From assembly GCF_002895005.1 (NCBI RefSeq), contig NZ_POWF01000001.1, forward strand, positions 943,209 to 1,007,208: a DNA stretch of 64,000 nt, given 5' to 3'. A program made the position numbers and the translations under genes. Of the stretch, positions 45,613 through 55,710 are shown in pieces; the first letter of the stretch is position 1, and the number at the start of each line of letters is the position of its first letter. The notes under the pieces are model-generated. The model saw only the letters and a program-made list of their open reading frames with translations, had not been told where the DNA came from and ran no database searches. The DNA comes from Hanstruepera neustonica (GTDB lineage: Bacteria > Bacteroidota > Bacteroidia > Flavobacteriales > Flavobacteriaceae).

Positions 45613-46605
45613 ATGGCAGTATTTAGTTTTCAAAAACCCGACAAAGTAATCATGATTGATTCAACTGACTTTGAAGGGAAATTCGAGTTCAGACCTTTAG
45701 AACCAGGTTATGGTTTAACAGTTGGAAATGCATTACGAAGAGTGTTATTATCATCTCTTGAAGGATTTGCAATCACATCCGTTAGAATTGAAGGTGTTGA
45801 TCACGAATTCTCTACAATAGCAGGTGTTGTGGAAGATGTTACTGAAATCATTTTGAATTTAAAACAAATCCGTTTTAAAAGACAAATTGATGATGTTGAT
45901 AACGAATCCGTTTCAATTTCAATTTCAGGACAAGAACAAATTACAGCGGGCGATTTCCAAAAATTCATTTCAGGATTCCAAGTATTAAATTCAGAATTAG
46001 TAATCTGTAATTTAGATCCTAAAGTGAACATCAACATGGAAATCACTATTGAAAAAGGTAGAGGATATGTTCCTGCAGAAGAAAACAAAAAAGCTTCTGC
46101 ACCAATTGGAACAATCTTTACTGATTCAATCTACACACCAATCAAAAATGTGAAATATAGCATTGAGAATTACCGTGTAGAGCAAAAGACAGATTACGAA
46201 AAATTAGTTTTCGAAATTATTACAGATGGTTCAATCAACCCACAAGATGCGTTGACTGAAGCCGCTAAAACATTAATTCACCACTTCATGTTATTCTCTG
46301 ATGAGCGTATTACATTAGAAGCTGATGAAATTGCACAAACTGAAACTTATGATGAAGAATCACTTCACATGAGACAGTTGTTGAAAACCAAATTGGTTGA
46401 TATGGACTTGTCTGTTCGTGCATTAAACTGTTTAAAAGCAGCTGAAGTTGATACGTTAGGTGATTTAGTATCATTCAACAAAAACGATTTAATGAAGTTC
46501 CGTAACTTCGGTAAGAAATCTTTAACAGAACTAGAAGAACTAGTAAATGTGAAAGGATTGAATTTCGGAATGGACTTATCAAAATACAAATTAGATAAAG
46601 ATTAA
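45613..46605 (+). CDS. rpoA: RNA polymerase alpha subunit
   Basis: This 330-residue alpha subunit has the dimerising N-terminal domain ([20 protein letters not shown], about 30-50) and a C-terminal domain at about 260-330 with [19 protein letters not shown] and [16 protein letters not shown]. It lies 97 bases after rpsD and upstream of rplQ as usual. Confidence 0.99.
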   Translation: MAVFSFQKPDKVIMIDSTDFEGKFEFRPLEPGYGLTVGNALRRVLLSSLEGFAITSVRIEGVDHEFSTIAGVVEDVTEIILNLKQIRFKRQIDDVDNESVSISISGQEQITAGDFQKFISGFQVLNSELVICNLDPKVNINMEITIEKGRGYVPAEENKKASAPIGTIFTDSIYTPIKNVKYSIENYRVEQKTDYEKLVFEIITDGSINPQDALTEAAKTLIHHFMLFSDERITLEADEIAQTETYDEESLHMRQLLKTKLVDMDLSVRALNCLKAAEVDTLGDLVSFNKNDLMKFRNFGKKSLTELEELVNVKGLNFGMDLSKYKLDKD

Positions 46606-46616
46606 TTAATCATATT

Positions 46617-46649
46617 TTGCTCCCACGTTACAGCGTGGTCTGGTAGCAA
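46617..46649 (+). promoter_or_regulatory. two-tier stem-loop in front of rplQ
   Basis: TTGCT (46617-46621) pairs with AGCAA (46645-46649) around an inner hairpin CCACG-TTACAG-CGTGG (46623-46638). There is no T-run, so it is not a plain terminator. It ends 18 bases before the rplQ start and could control L17 or processing of the message. Confidence 0.55.
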
Positions 46650-46667
46650 GATGATAAAACAAAGGTC

Positions 46668-47141
46668 ATGAGACACGGAAAAAAAGTAAACCATTTAGGT
46701 AGAAAAACAGCTCACAGAAAGTCCATGTTGGCTAATATGGCTTGTTCATTAATTGAGCACAAACGTATTAACACAACTGTAGCTAAAGCAAAAGCTTTAA
46801 AACAATTTGTTGAGCCATTAGTAACCAAATCTAAAGAAGACACTACTCACAACAGACGTATTGTTATGTCTCGCTTAAGACAAAAGGAAGCTGTTGCTGA
46901 ATTATTCAGGGAAGTGGCTCCTAAAGTTGGTGACAGACCAGGTGGTTATACAAGAATTATCAAGTTAGGAAACCGTTTGGGTGATAACGCGGATATGGCA
47001 ATGATAGAGTTAGTTGACTACAACGAACTATACAATGCAGGTAAAGCGAAGAAGAAAACAACACGTAGAAGTAGAAGAGGTGGTTCTAAACCGGCTGCAG
47101 CTGCTCCAGTGGAAACTCAAGCAACCAACGAAGAAGAATAA
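46668..47141 (+). CDS. rplQ: 50S ribosomal protein L17
   Basis: This 157-residue L17 is the last gene of the cluster. [20 protein letters not shown] is the conserved start. The core ends near residue 120, and an Ala/Pro/Glu-rich low-complexity tail ([12 protein letters not shown]) follows, as in other Bacteroidota. Confidence 0.98.
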   Translation: MRHGKKVNHLGRKTAHRKSMLANMACSLIEHKRINTTVAKAKALKQFVEPLVTKSKEDTTHNRRIVMSRLRQKEAVAELFREVAPKVGDRPGGYTRIIKLGNRLGDNADMAMIELVDYNELYNAGKAKKKTTRRSRRGGSKPAAAAPVETQATNEEE

Positions 47142-47162
47142 ATGTTAATAAGCATTTAAAAT

Positions 47163-47198
47163 AAAAAGGATAATCTATTTTAGGTTATCCTTTTTTTT
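47163..47198 (+). terminator. terminator of the ribosomal cluster
   Basis: AAAAAGGATAA at 47163-47173 pairs with TTATCCTTTTT at 47185-47195, and the T-run continues to 47198. This is the first strong terminator after the promoter at 29877. Confidence 0.92.
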
Positions 47199-47227
47199 AT
47201 GCAATTTTGCAAAACCTTTTTTTAGAA

Positions 47228-48331
47228 ATGAAATACAACAAACGAGACAAAGCCATTGTTCTACTAGCAGACGGAACAATATTTCACGGTAAATCAATTG
47301 GTAAAAAAGGAACTGCTTTCGGCGAAGTATGTTTCAATACCGGAACAACAGGTTATCAAGAAATTTTCACAGATCCTTCTTACTTCGGACAACTCATGGT
47401 AACCACCAATGCACACATTGGGAACTATGGAACCCATGAAGACGAAATGGAATCCGATTCCATAAAAATTTCGGGTCTGATTTGTAAAAATTTTAGTTTC
47501 AATTATTCCAGACCATCTGGAGAGGGAAATCTGGAAGATTTTTTTGAAAAATATAATGTGTTAGCCATATCTGATGTCGATACCAGAGCTTTGGTAGCGT
47601 ATATTAGAGATAATGGTGCTATGAATGCGGTTATCACTACAGAAGTAGATAAAATAGAAGAGCTTAAAAAGCAATTAGCAAAAGTGCCTAATATGGAAGG
47701 CCTGGAATTGGCTTCTAAAGTTTCAACCAAAGAACCTTACTTCTATGGTAATGAAAACGCCAAATATAAGATTGCAGCTTTGGACATTGGGGTGAAGAAA
47801 AATATTTTACGCAATCTGGCCAAACGCGATGCATATATTAAGGTATTTCCATACAATGCCAAGTTTGAAGAGTTGGAAGCATTTAAACCAGACGGCTACT
47901 TTTTGTCAAATGGTCCTGGTGATCCAGAACCTTTGGTGGAAGCCCAATCGGTTGCCAAAGAAATTATTAATAGAAATTTACCATTGTTTGGTATTTGTTT
48001 AGGTCATCAGGTTATTGCCTTGGCCAATGGAATTTCAACCTACAAAATGCATCATGGACACAGAGGCATCAACCATCCGGTTAAAAACATGCTAACAGGA
48101 AAAGGAGAAATCACTTCCCAAAACCATGGTTTTGCCATCAATCGTGAGGAAACTGAAAAGCATCCAGATGTGGAGATTACCCATGTACACCTAAATGACC
48201 ATACAGTAGCAGGTATTCGAATGAAATCCAAAAACTGCTTCTCGGTGCAATACCACCCGGAAGCCAGTCCTGGACCACATGATTCCTCCTATCTGTTTGA
48301 TCAGTTTATAGAGAATATTCAAAAAACCTAG
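47228..48331 (+). CDS. carA: carbamoyl-phosphate synthase small subunit
   Basis: This 367-residue glutaminase subunit supplies ammonia to CarB for arginine and pyrimidine synthesis. The N-terminal CPSase domain has GTAFGEVCFNTGTTGYQEIF. The class I glutamine amidotransferase domain has nucleophile Cys in FGICLGHQV and the His/Glu pair in QYHPEASPGPHD. carB is not adjacent. The ATG at 47228 replaces an earlier TTG. CAATTTTG at 47202-47209 may be its -7 element. Confidence 0.97.
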   Translation: MKYNKRDKAIVLLADGTIFHGKSIGKKGTAFGEVCFNTGTTGYQEIFTDPSYFGQLMVTTNAHIGNYGTHEDEMESDSIKISGLICKNFSFNYSRPSGEGNLEDFFEKYNVLAISDVDTRALVAYIRDNGAMNAVITTEVDKIEELKKQLAKVPNMEGLELASKVSTKEPYFYGNENAKYKIAALDIGVKKNILRNLAKRDAYIKVFPYNAKFEELEAFKPDGYFLSNGPGDPEPLVEAQSVAKEIINRNLPLFGICLGHQVIALANGISTYKMHHGHRGINHPVKNMLTGKGEITSQNHGFAINREETEKHPDVEITHVHLNDHTVAGIRMKSKNCFSVQYHPEASPGPHDSSYLFDQFIENIQKT

Positions 48332-48334
48332 TTT

Positions 48335-48374
48335 AAAAACCTCAAAGAATCCTAAAATTCCTTGAGGTTTTTTT
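48335..48374. terminator. terminator downstream of carA
   Basis: AAAAACCTCAA (48335-48345) pairs with TTGAGGTTTTT (48362-48372), followed by more T. The A-run in front would let it also work on the other strand, but no gene there needs it. Confidence 0.88.
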
Positions 48375-48420
48375 AATACGAAAACATTATCGTAAAAAAT
48401 TAATGTAATACTCCAATTGA

Positions 48421-49779
<1,359 letters not shown>

Positions 49780-49800
49780 TAAATGAATTCTTACATATTT

Positions 49801-49832
49801 AAAAGCGATTATTTTATTAATAATCGCTTTTT
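49801..49832 (+). terminator. terminator downstream of eno
   Basis: A perfect 13-bp stem (AAAAGCGATTATT, loop TTATT, AATAATCGCTTTT) is followed by further T residues. Confidence 0.93.
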
Positions 49833-49909
49833 GTTTTATATATCAATTTTAGCAATAGTAAAATTGATAAATCCTCTTTGATATCCTTTATATATCGTGA
49901 GATATTTCG

Positions 49910-49917
49910 TATTTTCG
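49910..49917 (+). promoter_or_regulatory. candidate -7 element of gltA
   Basis: TATTTTCG differs from TAnnTTTG at one position and lies 46 bases before the gltA ATG. TTTG at 49877-49880 is ten bases too far to be a standard -33, so this is tentative. Confidence 0.35.
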
Positions 49918-49963
49918 TAAGGTCAAATTCGACACCTTAACATCAAATATTTATAGATCAACT

Positions 49964-51250
49964 ATGTCAGATAAAGCTACAATAGAAGTTAACGGCCAAA
50001 AATACGATTTTCCGCTTGTAAAAGGGACTGAAAATGAAGTTGCCATTGATATTAAATCATTACGTGGTGCCACCAATGGTGTGGTCACTATTGATCCGGG
50101 TTATAAAAATACGGGATCTTGTACCAGCGCCATTACTTTTTTAGATGGTGAGAAAGGAATTTTGAGGTACCGTGGTTATGCTATTGAAGAACTAGCTGAA
50201 AAAGCTGACTTTTTAGAAGTAGCTTACTTGTTGATATTTGGTGAATTGCCAACGCAAGAGCAATTGGATAAATTTCATGCTGATATAAAAAGCCATTCAA
50301 TTGTAGACGATGATGTACGTAAGATTGTAGATGCTTTTCCAAAGTCGGCGCATCCTATGGGTGTTTTAGCCTCATTGACTAGTGCGTTAACGGCTTTTAA
50401 TCCATCTTCTGTGAACGTGAATTCCGAAGAGGATATGTACAAGGCTATTGTACGTATTATGGGTAAATTCCCTGTGTTAGTAGCTTGGACATTACGCAAA
50501 AAGCATGGTTTACCATTAGATTATGGTGATAAAAATTTAGGCTATGTTCAGAACGTTTTAAAAATGATGTTTAAGCAACCTAATGAAGATTATGTTCTAG
50601 ATCCAGTCGTAGTTGATGCGCTAGATAAATTGTTAATCCTTCATGCCGACCATGAGCAAAACTGTTCAACATCTACTGTAAGAATCGTAGGTTCTTCTCA
50701 TGCTGGATTATTTGCTTCATTGTCTTCTGGTATTTCAGCACTATGGGGACCATTACATGGTGGTGCGAATCAGGCGGTTTTGGAAATGTTGGAAGCTATT
50801 AAGGAAGATGGAGGTGACACCAAAAAATATATGGCCAAAGCCAAGGATAAGGATGATCCATTCCGTTTAATGGGATTTGGTCACCGTGTTTATAAAAACT
50901 TTGATCCACGTGCCAGAATAATCAAAAAATCAGCTGACGAGGTTTTAGGAAACCTTGGAATTGAAGATCCTATTTTAGATATTGCCAAAGGTTTGGAAAA
51001 AGAAGCACTTGAAGATTCTTATTTCGTGGATAGAAAATTATATCCAAATGTCGATTTCTACTCTGGAATCATTTACCGTGCTATGGGAATCCCAACCGAT
51101 ATGTTTACCGTGATGTTTGCTCTTGGACGCTTACCAGGATGGATTGCACAATGGCGTGAAATGCGTTTAAACAACGAGCCCATTGGAAGACCAAGACAAA
51201 TTTATATTGGAGAAACCTTAAGACCATTTAAGACTATCAATCAGCGATAG
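49964..51250 (+). CDS. gltA: citrate synthase (type II)
   Basis: This 428-residue enzyme makes citrate from oxaloacetate and acetyl-CoA, the first step of the TCA cycle. The N-terminal beta-rich extension (about 1-50) marks the hexameric, NADH-sensitive type. The catalytic His residues are in LHADHEQNCSTSTVR and GFGHRVYKNFDPRA, and the catalytic Asp in the SYFVDRKLYPNVDFYSG region. Eno, gltA and carA in this order are typical of Flavobacteriaceae. Confidence 0.98.
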   Translation: MSDKATIEVNGQKYDFPLVKGTENEVAIDIKSLRGATNGVVTIDPGYKNTGSCTSAITFLDGEKGILRYRGYAIEELAEKADFLEVAYLLIFGELPTQEQLDKFHADIKSHSIVDDDVRKIVDAFPKSAHPMGVLASLTSALTAFNPSSVNVNSEEDMYKAIVRIMGKFPVLVAWTLRKKHGLPLDYGDKNLGYVQNVLKMMFKQPNEDYVLDPVVVDALDKLLILHADHEQNCSTSTVRIVGSSHAGLFASLSSGISALWGPLHGGANQAVLEMLEAIKEDGGDTKKYMAKAKDKDDPFRLMGFGHRVYKNFDPRARIIKKSADEVLGNLGIEDPILDIAKGLEKEALEDSYFVDRKLYPNVDFYSGIIYRAMGIPTDMFTVMFALGRLPGWIAQWREMRLNNEPIGRPRQIYIGETLRPFKTINQR

Positions 51251-51269
51251 TATTAATAAAATCATATGT

Positions 51270-51299
51270 AAGCTTCATAGTTTCTATGGAGCTTTTTTT
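51270..51299 (+). terminator. terminator downstream of gltA
   Basis: AAGCTTCATAG (51270-51280) pairs with CTATGGAGCTT (51284-51294) with one G-U pair, then runs into T residues that are shared with the promoter of the next gene. Confidence 0.88.
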
Positions 51300-51306
51300 A
51301 TATTTA
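51299..51306 (+). promoter_or_regulatory. -7 element of the amidinotransferase gene, fused to the gltA terminator
   Basis: TATATTTA begins in the last T of the terminator and ends four bases before the ATG at 51311. The RNA would start at or next to the start codon. Confidence 0.45.
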
Positions 51307-51310
51307 CAAC

Positions 51311-52225
51311 ATGTTGAAACTAAACGTCAAAAACGAAACCTCCAGATTACGTGCAGTTGTTTTGGGTACTGCCGTAAGTAATGGTCCAACTCCAACCGTA
51401 GAAGAAGCCTACGACCCAAAATCCTTGGAACATATTAAGGCTGGAACTTATCCGGTTGAAGCCGATATGGTCAAAGAAATGGAAGCTGTGGCTGAAGTTT
51501 TTAAGAAATATGATGTTGAGGTGTTTCGTCCTGAATTGATTGCTGATTGTAACCAAATTTTTGCGCGTGATATTGCTTTTGTTATTGATGATATTTTTGT
51601 GAAAGCGAATATACTGCCCAATAGAGAAGAAGAATTAGATGCTATTCAATACGTTATTGATAAGATAGATGCCAGTAAAGTAATAAGACCACCTGAAGAA
51701 GTTCATATTGAAGGTGGTGATGTGATGCTTTGGAATGATCATATCTTTATTGGTACTTACAAAGGCAGTGATTATAAGAGTTATATCACAGCCAGAACTA
51801 ACATGGAAGGAGTACAATGGGTTAAGGACCATTTTCCAAATAAAACCGTTAAGGAATTCGATTTGGTAAAATCCAAATTGGAGCCACGGGATAATGCGCT
51901 TCATTTAGATTGCTGTTTTCAACCTGTAGGTATTAACAAAGGCATTATTTACAAAAGTGGTTTTAGAGAGGAAAGCGATTATATGTATTTGGTAGATTTG
52001 TTTGGAAAGGATAATTTATTTCACATAACCCGTGAGGAAATGTACCACATGAACAGTAACGTGTTCTCCATAGCAGAAGATGTCGTTATTTCTGAACGAA
52101 ACTTTACTCGATTGAATACGTGGTTACGAGACAACGGCTTTACAGTTGAAGAAGTCCCTTATGCCGAAATTGCCAAGCAGGAAGGGCTCTTGCGTTGTTC
52201 AACCTTACCTTTGATTCGGGATTAA
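51311..52225 (+). CDS. dimethylargininase-like amidinotransferase-superfamily hydrolase
   Basis: This 304-residue protein has the five-bladed guanidino-group-modifying fold. The catalytic set is in place: Glu134 and Asp137 in HIEGGDV, His198 in LHLDCCF and the nucleophile Cys296 in LLRCSTLP. FARDIAFV, with substrate-binding Asp87, is also present. The closest match I recognise is the N,N-dimethylarginine dimethylaminohydrolase/arginine deiminase-related group, which splits the guanidinium group to give citrulline. The exact substrate is unproved. It is cytoplasmic. Confidence 0.85.
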   Translation: MLKLNVKNETSRLRAVVLGTAVSNGPTPTVEEAYDPKSLEHIKAGTYPVEADMVKEMEAVAEVFKKYDVEVFRPELIADCNQIFARDIAFVIDDIFVKANILPNREEELDAIQYVIDKIDASKVIRPPEEVHIEGGDVMLWNDHIFIGTYKGSDYKSYITARTNMEGVQWVKDHFPNKTVKEFDLVKSKLEPRDNALHLDCCFQPVGINKGIIYKSGFREESDYMYLVDLFGKDNLFHITREEMYHMNSNVFSIAEDVVISERNFTRLNTWLRDNGFTVEEVPYAEIAKQEGLLRCSTLPLIRD

Positions 52226-52230
52226 TTATA

Positions 52231-52291
52231 ATTGTCAATTCGAGTATGACAACATTTCTTGTTGTCATGTATCGAGAATAAGATTACTCGA
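52231..52291. repeat. nested palindromic repeat between convergent genes
   Basis: The inner hairpin ATGACAAC-ATTTCTT-GTTGTCAT (52246-52268) has an 8-bp stem. Outer arms TCGAGTA (52240-52246) and TACTCGA (52285-52291) are exact inverse complements, and the right one overlaps the last codons of yceI. No T-run follows on either strand. The TCGAG-rich pattern resembles dispersed Flavobacteriia intergenic repeats. Confidence 0.55.
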
Positions 52292-52814
52292 CTTTACAAG
52301 TAATAGTTACTTCAGCAGTTTCACCAACGCGAAATGTGCCAAAGTCTTCCCCTATGTTATAGTCAAACCGATTGATTTCTAATGCACCTTTAAACGTATT
52401 GTTTTTAAATGTAAACGGAATGGTCACAGTTTTGGTGACACCGTGAATAGTCATGTCGCCGGTTGTTTGATAGCCATCACTGGTTTTGGAAACTGAAGCC
52501 GATTTGAAACAAATGGTTGGGTATTTGTCAACATCAAAAAAATCTGCAGAATGTAAATGGGTATCGCGCTTTTCGTTTTTGGTATTTAAGGTTTTGGATT
52601 CAATACAAATGTCAAATTTAGAACTGGATACATCCGATTCGTTAAAATCGAATTTCCCTTGCATACCTGTAAATGTTCCTTTGACAGTAAAAATACCACC
52701 TCCAGATATTTTAAAGTCCACAACTGATTTATTTGAGTCAATGGTTTGCGCTTGGCTAACATAAGTTGTAGCCAATAAAAAGCAAACCAATAATGCATTT
52801 TTTATAATTTTCAT
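52284..52814 (-). CDS. YceI family periplasmic protein
   Basis: This 176-residue exported lipocalin-like protein has a signal peptide ending SQAQ and the YceI beta-barrel pattern IDSNKSVVDFKISGGG, KFDFNESD and DMTIHGVTKTVTIPF. Family members bind isoprenoid-like lipids such as polyprenyl chains. The ligand here is unknown. It follows lysS on the same strand but a terminator lies between them, so it probably has its own transcript. Confidence 0.93.
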   Translation of the reverse strand: MKIIKNALLVCFLLATTYVSQAQTIDSNKSVVDFKISGGGIFTVKGTFTGMQGKFDFNESDVSSSKFDICIESKTLNTKNEKRDTHLHSADFFDVDKYPTICFKSASVSKTSDGYQTTGDMTIHGVTKTVTIPFTFKNNTFKGALEINRFDYNIGEDFGTFRVGETAEVTITCKVE

Positions 52815-52874
52815 AACGTCAAGTTTTTAGTGTTAATGAATACGTTGCAAAAACGATTCCATTTCTTTAAAAAT

Positions 52875-52908
52875 AAAAAAAAGGAACTACATTTTTGCAG
52901 TTCCCTTT
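52875..52908 (-). terminator. terminator of lysS (minus strand)
   Basis: GGAACT (52883-52888) pairs with AGTTCC (52899-52904), and the minus strand then runs into a long T-tract. It separates lysS from yceI. Confidence 0.8.
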
Positions 52909-52920
52909 GAATTTATTTGG

Positions 52921-52965
52921 ATTCCTACCAGAGTTTATCTTGAGCGATAGTACAAAGGCAGGAAT
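52921..52965. repeat. REP-like palindromic element downstream of lysS
   Basis: ATTCCTACC (52921-52929) and GGCAGGAAT (52957-52965) form near-perfect inverted arms (one mismatch) around about 27 bases that include ATCTTGAGCGATAG. GGCAGGAATGACAA is the form of a repeat dispersed in many Flavobacteriia genomes. It lies a few bases from the lysS stop. Confidence 0.6.
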
Positions 52966-52970
52966 GACAA

Positions 52971-54665
52971 TTATATTGCTTCAACCATTAAGCCATCGTC
53001 GGTTTTTTCAACTTTGGCTACCTTGTTTTTGGTTAGGTCTTTTATAGCTTTATCCCATTTTTTATTGCTTAAACCAGATTGTCCTTTTAAATCATTTAAA
53101 TCTATTTTTTCAACCTTGTTCAATATTTCTAAAACCGCTTTAGCATCTTCGCTAATGGCCAATGGTTTTTTCTCTGGTTTCATTTGCGGGAAGAACAATA
53201 CTTCCTGTATCGATTGGTTGTTGGTTAAAAACATGACTAATCGATCCATGCCAATTCCCATTCCAGAAGTAGGAGGCATACCATATTCTAATGCGCGTAA
53301 GAAATCATAATCGATAAACTCGGTAGCTTCATCATCACCTTTAGCAGCCAATTTAAGCTGGTGTTCAAAACGCTCACGTTGATCAATAGGGTCGTTTAAT
53401 TCAGAATAGGCATTGGCAATTTCCTTACCACAAACCATTAACTCGAAACGCTCGGTCAATTCAGGATTGTCACGATGCTCTTTGCACAGTGGACTCATTT
53501 CTTTTGGGTAGTCTGTAATGAAGGTTGGTTGGATGTAATTGCCCTCACATTTTTCTCCAAAAATCTCGTCAATCAGTTTGCCTTTGCCCATTGTATCATC
53601 AACTTCAATATTCATATCTTTTGCTGCCTGACGTATTTCGGCTTCTGTTTTACCAGTAATGTCAAATCCTGTAAAATGTTTGATGGAATCAGCCATGGTT
53701 ACACGAGCATAAGGTGCCTTGAAATCAATTTCATGCTTTCCAAAGGTTGCTTTAGTTGTTCCGTTCACTGCTATGGCACAATATTCTAACAATTGCTCAC
53801 AGAAATCCATCATCCAATTGTAATCCTTGTAGGCTACATAAATTTCCATAGCCGTAAACTCGGGATTATGGGTTCGGTCCATACCTTCATTTCGGAAGTT
53901 TTTAGAAAACTCATAAACGCCATCAAAACCACCAACAATCAATCGCTTTAAATATAATTCGTTGGCAATTCGCATATATAATGGAATATCTAACGAATTG
54001 TGATGGGTTATAAACGGTCTTGCTGCGGCACCACCAGGAATAGGTTGTAAAATAGGTGTTTCAACTTCAAAATACCCAGCTTTGTTAAAAAACTCGCGCA
54101 TAGCATTGAATAATTTGGTGCGCTTCACAAATACCTCTTTTACATGTGGATTGACCACTAAATCGGCATAACGTTGTCTGTAACGCTGTTCCGGATCGGT
54201 AAAGGCATCGTGTATATTGCCATCGGCGTCAACACGTGGTTGTGGTAGCGGTCTTAAGGCTTTGCTTAAAATGGTAAAGCTTTTTACCATGACTGTTTTT
54301 TCACCAACTTGTGTTGTAAATAGTTCGCCTTCAACACCAATGAAGTCACCAATGTCCAACAGTTTTTTGTAAATAGTATTATATTGGGTTTTGTCCTCAC
54401 CTGGACAAATTTCATCACGATTAAAATACACTTGAATGCGACCTTCACTATCCTGCAATTCAGCAAAACTGGCATTTCCTTGGATACGACGTGACATCAA
54501 TCTACCAGCAATAACCACTTTTTTTCCTTCTTTAAAATTTTGTTTCACCTGTTTGGAGGTTTCTTCAACAGGAAACAAATCTGCAGGATACGGGTTAATA
54601 CCTAATTCACGAAGTTTAGAGAGTTTGTCTCTACGAACCAATTCTTGTTCTGATAATTGTGACAT
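52971..54665 (-). CDS. lysS: lysyl-tRNA synthetase (class II)
   Basis: This 564-residue class II enzyme charges tRNA-Lys. The N-terminal anticodon-binding OB domain spans about 50-155. Motif 1 lies near FFNKAGYFEVETPIL, motif 2 is FRNEGMDRTHNPEF and motif 3 is GMGIGMDRLVMF. Compared with the roughly 505-residue E. coli enzyme it has an extra C-terminal tail of about 60 residues. The ATG at 54665 (MSQLSEQELVRRDKL) is used; the in-frame ATG at 54713 lies upstream of the promoter and so cannot be in the RNA. Confidence 0.97.
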   Translation of the reverse strand: MSQLSEQELVRRDKLSKLRELGINPYPADLFPVEETSKQVKQNFKEGKKVVIAGRLMSRRIQGNASFAELQDSEGRIQVYFNRDEICPGEDKTQYNTIYKKLLDIGDFIGVEGELFTTQVGEKTVMVKSFTILSKALRPLPQPRVDADGNIHDAFTDPEQRYRQRYADLVVNPHVKEVFVKRTKLFNAMREFFNKAGYFEVETPILQPIPGGAAARPFITHHNSLDIPLYMRIANELYLKRLIVGGFDGVYEFSKNFRNEGMDRTHNPEFTAMEIYVAYKDYNWMMDFCEQLLEYCAIAVNGTTKATFGKHEIDFKAPYARVTMADSIKHFTGFDITGKTEAEIRQAAKDMNIEVDDTMGKGKLIDEIFGEKCEGNYIQPTFITDYPKEMSPLCKEHRDNPELTERFELMVCGKEIANAYSELNDPIDQRERFEHQLKLAAKGDDEATEFIDYDFLRALEYGMPPTSGMGIGMDRLVMFLTNNQSIQEVLFFPQMKPEKKPLAISEDAKAVLEILNKVEKIDLNDLKGQSGLSNKKWDKAIKDLTKNKVAKVEKTDDGLMVEAI

Positions 54666-54693
54666 TGAAAATCTATTGTGTAATTTGAAGGCA

Positions 54694-54724
54694 CAAAGAT
54701 AATTACTATTCATTAGGATTTCAA
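54694..54724 (-). promoter_or_regulatory. promoter of lysS
   Basis: On the minus strand TTG (54724-54722), a 20-base spacer and a perfect TATCTTTG (54701-54694) fit the phylum consensus. It lies 28 bases before the start codon. Confidence 0.85.
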
Positions 54725-54804
54725 TTTATTATATTGAAATTAACTTGTAACAAATGCCTCAATATGTTGTCTAATGAGTATAATCATCAATTAAAATCAA
54801 TCAA

Positions 54805-54963
54805 ATGAGTTTTTGGAGAGTATTATTGTCCATTTTATGTCCGCCTTTAGCCGTATTGGATAAAGGTTGCGGCTCTATTCTAATCGTTTTTTTATTATGG
54901 CTCTGTGGCTGGGTCCCTGGTGTTATAGCCGCATTGGTTATTTTGAATAACCCAAACTCCTAA
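54805..54963 (+). CDS. YqaE/Pmp3 family small membrane protein
   Basis: This 52-residue membrane protein has two transmembrane helices: residues about 5-19 (RVLLSILCPPLAVLD) and 25-47 (ILIVFLLWLCGWVPGVIAAL). The CPPLAV and GWVPGVIAALVI motifs are signatures of the YqaE/Pmp3 (UPF0057) family, linked in other organisms to membrane potential and stress. It was too small for the ORF cutoff. It sits between divergent lysS and lipB. Confidence 0.9.
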   Translation: MSFWRVLLSILCPPLAVLDKGCGSILIVFLLWLCGWVPGVIAALVILNNPNS

Positions 54964-54978
54964 TACCTAAAATAATTG

Positions 54979-54986
54979 TAATTTTG
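54979..54986 (+). promoter_or_regulatory. -7 promoter element of lipB
   Basis: TAATTTTG is a perfect TAnnTTTG match, six bases before the lipB ATG at 54993. No clear -33 element was found within the end of the small membrane protein gene. Confidence 0.45.
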
Positions 54987-54992
54987 TAGTCT

Positions 54993-55709
54993 ATGAATAA
55001 GATAATAGACATACAAGAATTAGGTTTAAAGGAATACAAAGAGGCTTGGGAATATCAGGAATCCTTGTTTCAAGGTATTGTTGATACCAAAATTAAGAAT
55101 AGACGTGAGGATACCGATTTAGAAACACCCAACTATTTCCTATTTGTTGAGCATCCTCATGTCTATACTTTGGGAAAAAGTGGTGATATGTCCAATCTGT
55201 TGGTTGATGAAAAACAATTAGCCGAAAAAGGGGCTTCTTTCTACAAAGTCAATAGAGGTGGCGACATTACCTATCATGGTCCTGGACAAATAGTGGGTTA
55301 TCCTATTTTAGATTTGGACAATTTTTTTACTGATATTCATAAATACTTACGGCTTTTGGAAGAAATGATTATTCTGACCTTGGCTGAATACGGTTTAAAA
55401 GCCGAACGTAGCCCAGGTGAAACAGGTGTTTGGTTAGATGTGGGCACACCATTTGCCAGAAAAATTTGCGCTATGGGTGTTAGAGCCAGTCGTTGGGTAA
55501 CGATGCATGGTTTCGCTTTAAACGTGAATGCCGATCTAGGCTATTTTGATAATATGATTCCTTGTGGTATTCGTGGAAAGGCCGTTACTTCATTGAATGT
55601 TGAGTTGGGAGTTAAGAAAGTGCCTATGGATGAGGTGAAATCCAAATTGTTGAAGCATTTTGCCTATTTGTTTGAGGCTGAATTACAACCTCAAGAAGAA
55701 AAAGTTTGA
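54993..55709 (+). CDS. lipB: octanoyltransferase (lipoate biosynthesis)
   Basis: This 238-residue enzyme moves octanoyl groups from acyl carrier protein to lipoyl domains of 2-oxoacid dehydrogenases and the glycine cleavage system. The family signature RGGDITYHGPGQIVGYP (about 88-104) and the catalytic pair Lys157 (RKICAMGVR) and Cys191 (IPCGIRGKAVTS) are present. lipA is not nearby. Confidence 0.97.
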   Translation: MNKIIDIQELGLKEYKEAWEYQESLFQGIVDTKIKNRREDTDLETPNYFLFVEHPHVYTLGKSGDMSNLLVDEKQLAEKGASFYKVNRGGDITYHGPGQIVGYPILDLDNFFTDIHKYLRLLEEMIILTLAEYGLKAERSPGETGVWLDVGTPFARKICAMGVRASRWVTMHGFALNVNADLGYFDNMIPCGIRGKAVTSLNVELGVKKVPMDEVKSKLLKHFAYLFEAELQPQEEKV

Positions 55710-55710
55710 T

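Noticed and set aside
52246..52268. Hairpin as a terminator for yceI
   Set aside because: No T-run follows on either strand, so it is treated as a repeat.
54666..54713. Upstream ATG for lysS at 54713
   Set aside because: The promoter -7 element lies downstream of it, so the codon would not be in the RNA, and the added residues are not seen in the family.
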